From Sporocytophaga sp. (GTDB lineage Bacteria > Bacteroidota > Bacteroidia > Cytophagales > Cytophagaceae), in contig NZ_JAGHZZ010000006.1 of assembly GCF_017745095.1 (NCBI RefSeq), positions 288,926-352,925 of the forward strand: DNA of 64,000 bases, read 5' to 3'. Shown one piece after another: positions 62,610 through 64,000 of the stretch. Position 1 is the stretch's first letter. Every line of letters starts with the position of its first letter. The notes beneath the pieces were generated by a model. That model was given only the letters and a program-made list of their open reading frames with translations, did no database searches and was not told the origin of the DNA. A program made the translations under genes and the position numbers.

Positions 62610-62643
62610 TAGATAAAAAAGAAAAAGGGAGCAAGCTCCCTTT
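62610..62643 (-). terminator. Terminator for the minus-strand 38-codon gene
   Basis: AAAGGGAG (62624-62631) pairs with CTCCCTTT (62636-62643) around a 4-nt loop. On the minus strand a T-rich run follows (complement of 62610-62623); the plus side has only TTTCATTT. Its upstream edge is 3 bp from the small gene's stop. Confidence 0.7.
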
Positions 62644-62646
62644 CAT

Positions 62647-62763
62647 TTAACGATTTCTTTCTTTAGGATTTGGCTGAGATGGTCCTTTGTTTGGAAGTTT
62701 ATCTTTTTCAGATGGATTCTCTTTTGCCTTGTCTCTTTCCTTAGGCTGATTTTTATTTCCCAT
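62647..62763 (-). CDS. Small hydrophilic protein, 38 aa
   Basis: ATG at 62763 opens a frame starting MGNKNQPKERDKAKENP and ending in NPKERNR. Nearly every residue is charged, Asn, Gln or Pro, so it is likely unfolded. The stop is 3 bp before a minus-strand terminator, which is the main support. It lies downstream of the transglycosylase gene (62 bp) on the same strand. It may be a short structured-RNA or chance frame instead. No family recognised. Confidence 0.5.
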   Translation of the reverse strand: MGNKNQPKERDKAKENPSEKDKLPNKGPSQPNPKERNR

Positions 62764-62824
62764 GTTTTTAAGATTTTTCAACCTTAACCAGGACATAAAA
62801 TTTTTGTTATTCTTTTATAAAATT

Positions 62825-64000
62825 CTAAGGTAAAATTTCTTCGGGTTGAAATAAAGAAGAATCAATAGTAAGTGTATCCTGAAATACATATTGCGCTGCC
62901 CCACCTGTGAGCTTTACGAAAGGGGTGATTTTATTATTTTGCTCTTCTGTGATAATTTCTTTTCTGAAAAGTAATGTACCGATTTTTCTGAAGTAATGAT
63001 TTAGGAAAGGCTTCAGCTTCCCATCTTCATCAAAATAATACTTAAACGCTTTTGGTTGTGGAACTATGCTAGCAAGGAAAATACTTTCTTCTATAGAAAG
63101 GTCGGATGGCCTTTTATTAAAATAAAACTTTGAAGCATTACCAATGCCATAGATACCGGGTCCCCATTCGATAATATTAAGATAAACCTCATACATTCTA
63201 TCCTTTCCTGTGAGTCTGTTATTTTCAATAAGCCATACAATCAGGGCTTCCTCTACTTTTCTTGCAATTGTCTTTTCCCTACTAAGGAATACATTCTTTA
63301 CCAATTGCATCGAAATAGTACTCCCTCCTCTTGCGAATTTTCCCTTACGAATATTATCTTTCATTGCCATTATAAAGGCATCTTCCCTAAAGCCCTTGTG
63401 CCAGTAAAAACTGCCATCCTCAGAACATAACACCGCATTTTTAACATATGGAGAGATCTGGTCAATAGGCGTAAATTCAGTATTATCAATACCTACAGTA
63501 AATGTTTTAACTGCCATTCCTTTTTCAAAGGCTGTATGCACAAACGGCTTATTCATTTTGGAAAAATCCGTTTTTCCATAACTAATCACTTTAAATCCTT
63601 TTTCACTGAAGTTGCTGCTGAATTTCAAAGAATCAACCATACTCTTATCAAGATAAAAGCTCAGTTGATATGAAAGCTTCCCTGCAACCTTAATACCTTC
63701 CAGAGAGGAAAATAAGCCAGCTGGTAATGAAGAAAAAAACTTTTGAGCTTCCAGTTCAGGCATGTTAACATTTAAAGCATATATGCCTTTATTTTTCCTG
63801 TCTATAGTAGCTCTTCCGTTAAGACAGATATCATTCAGATAAGTACTGTCGCTTTCAAATTTAACTGAAGATTTACCAAGGGAAATGAAATAATTTACGT
63901 CTATCTTTTTTAAAGCAAGTTCATTGGAGTCAAGTTTAGGGTGCTTTATTTTTAAAGCATCAAATCTAACTTTCCCTTTAAGATCAAGCTGTCCATCATT
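62825..64000 (-). CDS. GT51 peptidoglycan transglycosylase with AsmA-like N-terminal region, 5' partial
   Basis: The frame stays open to the right edge (391 residues seen), so the start is outside. The C-terminal part is a family 51 transglycosylase, which polymerises lipid II: SEDGSFYWHKG with the catalytic Glu, RGGSTISMQLVKN, RKVEEALIVWLIE and YLNIIEWGPGIYGIG. No transpeptidase domain follows, as in MtgA. The residues before it (LKGKVRFDALKIKHPKL, YFISLGKSSVKFES) look like the beta-strand repeats of AsmA/DUF748 proteins, an unusual pairing. An ATG at 63763 is internal and should not be taken as the start. Confidence 0.87.
   Translation of the reverse strand, partial: NDGQLDLKGKVRFDALKIKHPKLDSNELALKKIDVNYFISLGKSSVKFESDSTYLNDICLNGRATIDRKNKGIYALNVNMPELEAQKFFSSLPAGLFSSLEGIKVAGKLSYQLSFYLDKSMVDSLKFSSNFSEKGFKVISYGKTDFSKMNKPFVHTAFEKGMAVKTFTVGIDNTEFTPIDQISPYVKNAVLCSEDGSFYWHKGFREDAFIMAMKDNIRKGKFARGGSTISMQLVKNVFLSREKTIARKVEEALIVWLIENNRLTGKDRMYEVYLNIIEWGPGIYGIGNASKFYFNKRPSDLSIEESIFLASIVPQPKAFKYYFDEDGKLKPFLNHYFRKIGTLLFRKEIITEEQNNKITPFVKLTGGAAQYVFQDTLTIDSSLFQPEEILP

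Noticed and set aside
1..64000. CRISPR arrays, tRNA/rRNA genes, insertion sequences, integrases
   Set aside because: I saw no spaced direct repeats, no cloverleaf-like segment and no transposase or integrase motif.

Overview
The window is a low-GC chromosomal segment of a Bacteroidetes bacterium, most likely a Cytophagales gliding or cellulolytic relative (Cytophaga/Sporocytophaga-like). I infer this from a C-terminal gliding-motility/T9SS type B sorting domain (CHU_C) at 13537-15426, from lineage-typical families (DUF6340, DUF3822, BatA, GH3, YfhO, TMEM220) and from -7 elements matching the Bacteroidetes TAnnTTTG consensus upstream of several genes. Genes are dense and both strands are used. 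I saw no tRNA, rRNA, insertion sequence, integrase or CRISPR array.

Layout. 1-17 kb is mainly housekeeping: the tail of a Bat aerotolerance operon, a GH3/LysE pair, YggS, DUF423, DUF1573, a RecD-like helicase, two tandem Nudix hydrolases, coaD, a third Nudix gene, pyrE, a phosphoesterase, hisS, a T9SS-secreted protein, YbaB and a GT2. 17-26 kb carries an OmpA/TPR lipoprotein, pdhB, a DUF6340 lipoprotein, ffh and a YfhO-type membrane protein. 26.1-37.4 kb is one long minus-strand operon. It encodes a full CMP-legionaminic acid pathway of the GDP-sugar type (legB, legC, legH, legI, legG, ptmE, legF), followed by a flippase, a DUF115/GT42-like protein (candidate nonulosonate transferase), an FkbM methyltransferase and a GT4. 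37.7-43.7 kb holds further sugar genes, pfkA and miaA. 43.9-49.0 kb is a phosphorelay operon: a 1219-aa PAS/GAF hybrid kinase with REC and Hpt, a CheY-like regulator, an unknown small protein and an MBL hydrolase. 49.2-51.9 kb has a lipoprotein whose 3' end looks frameshifted, a SulP transporter and a small exported protein.

52.0-59.0 kb is a complete ebo cluster (eboA-eboF on the minus strand, preceded by a TMEM220-like gene). This conserved operon is linked in cyanobacteria to moving a metabolite precursor into the periplasm; its product in Bacteroidetes is unknown. It is the best candidate here for an incompletely described system, and its EboF-like member has lost several residues expected of a working phosphodiesterase metal site. 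59.1-64 kb holds DUF72, a short GT35 phosphorylase homologue whose PLP lysine position reads Thr, TspO, a small lipoprotein, a 38-codon small gene and a transglycosylase with an AsmA-like N-terminal region that runs off the right edge.

Other points worth checking: three DnaA-box-like sites in the 135-bp gap at 7795-7929, Asn at the Mg-binding Asp103 position of PfkA, and unannotated small genes at 11362-11505 and 62647-62763. All calls come from reading the sequence; no database search was run.
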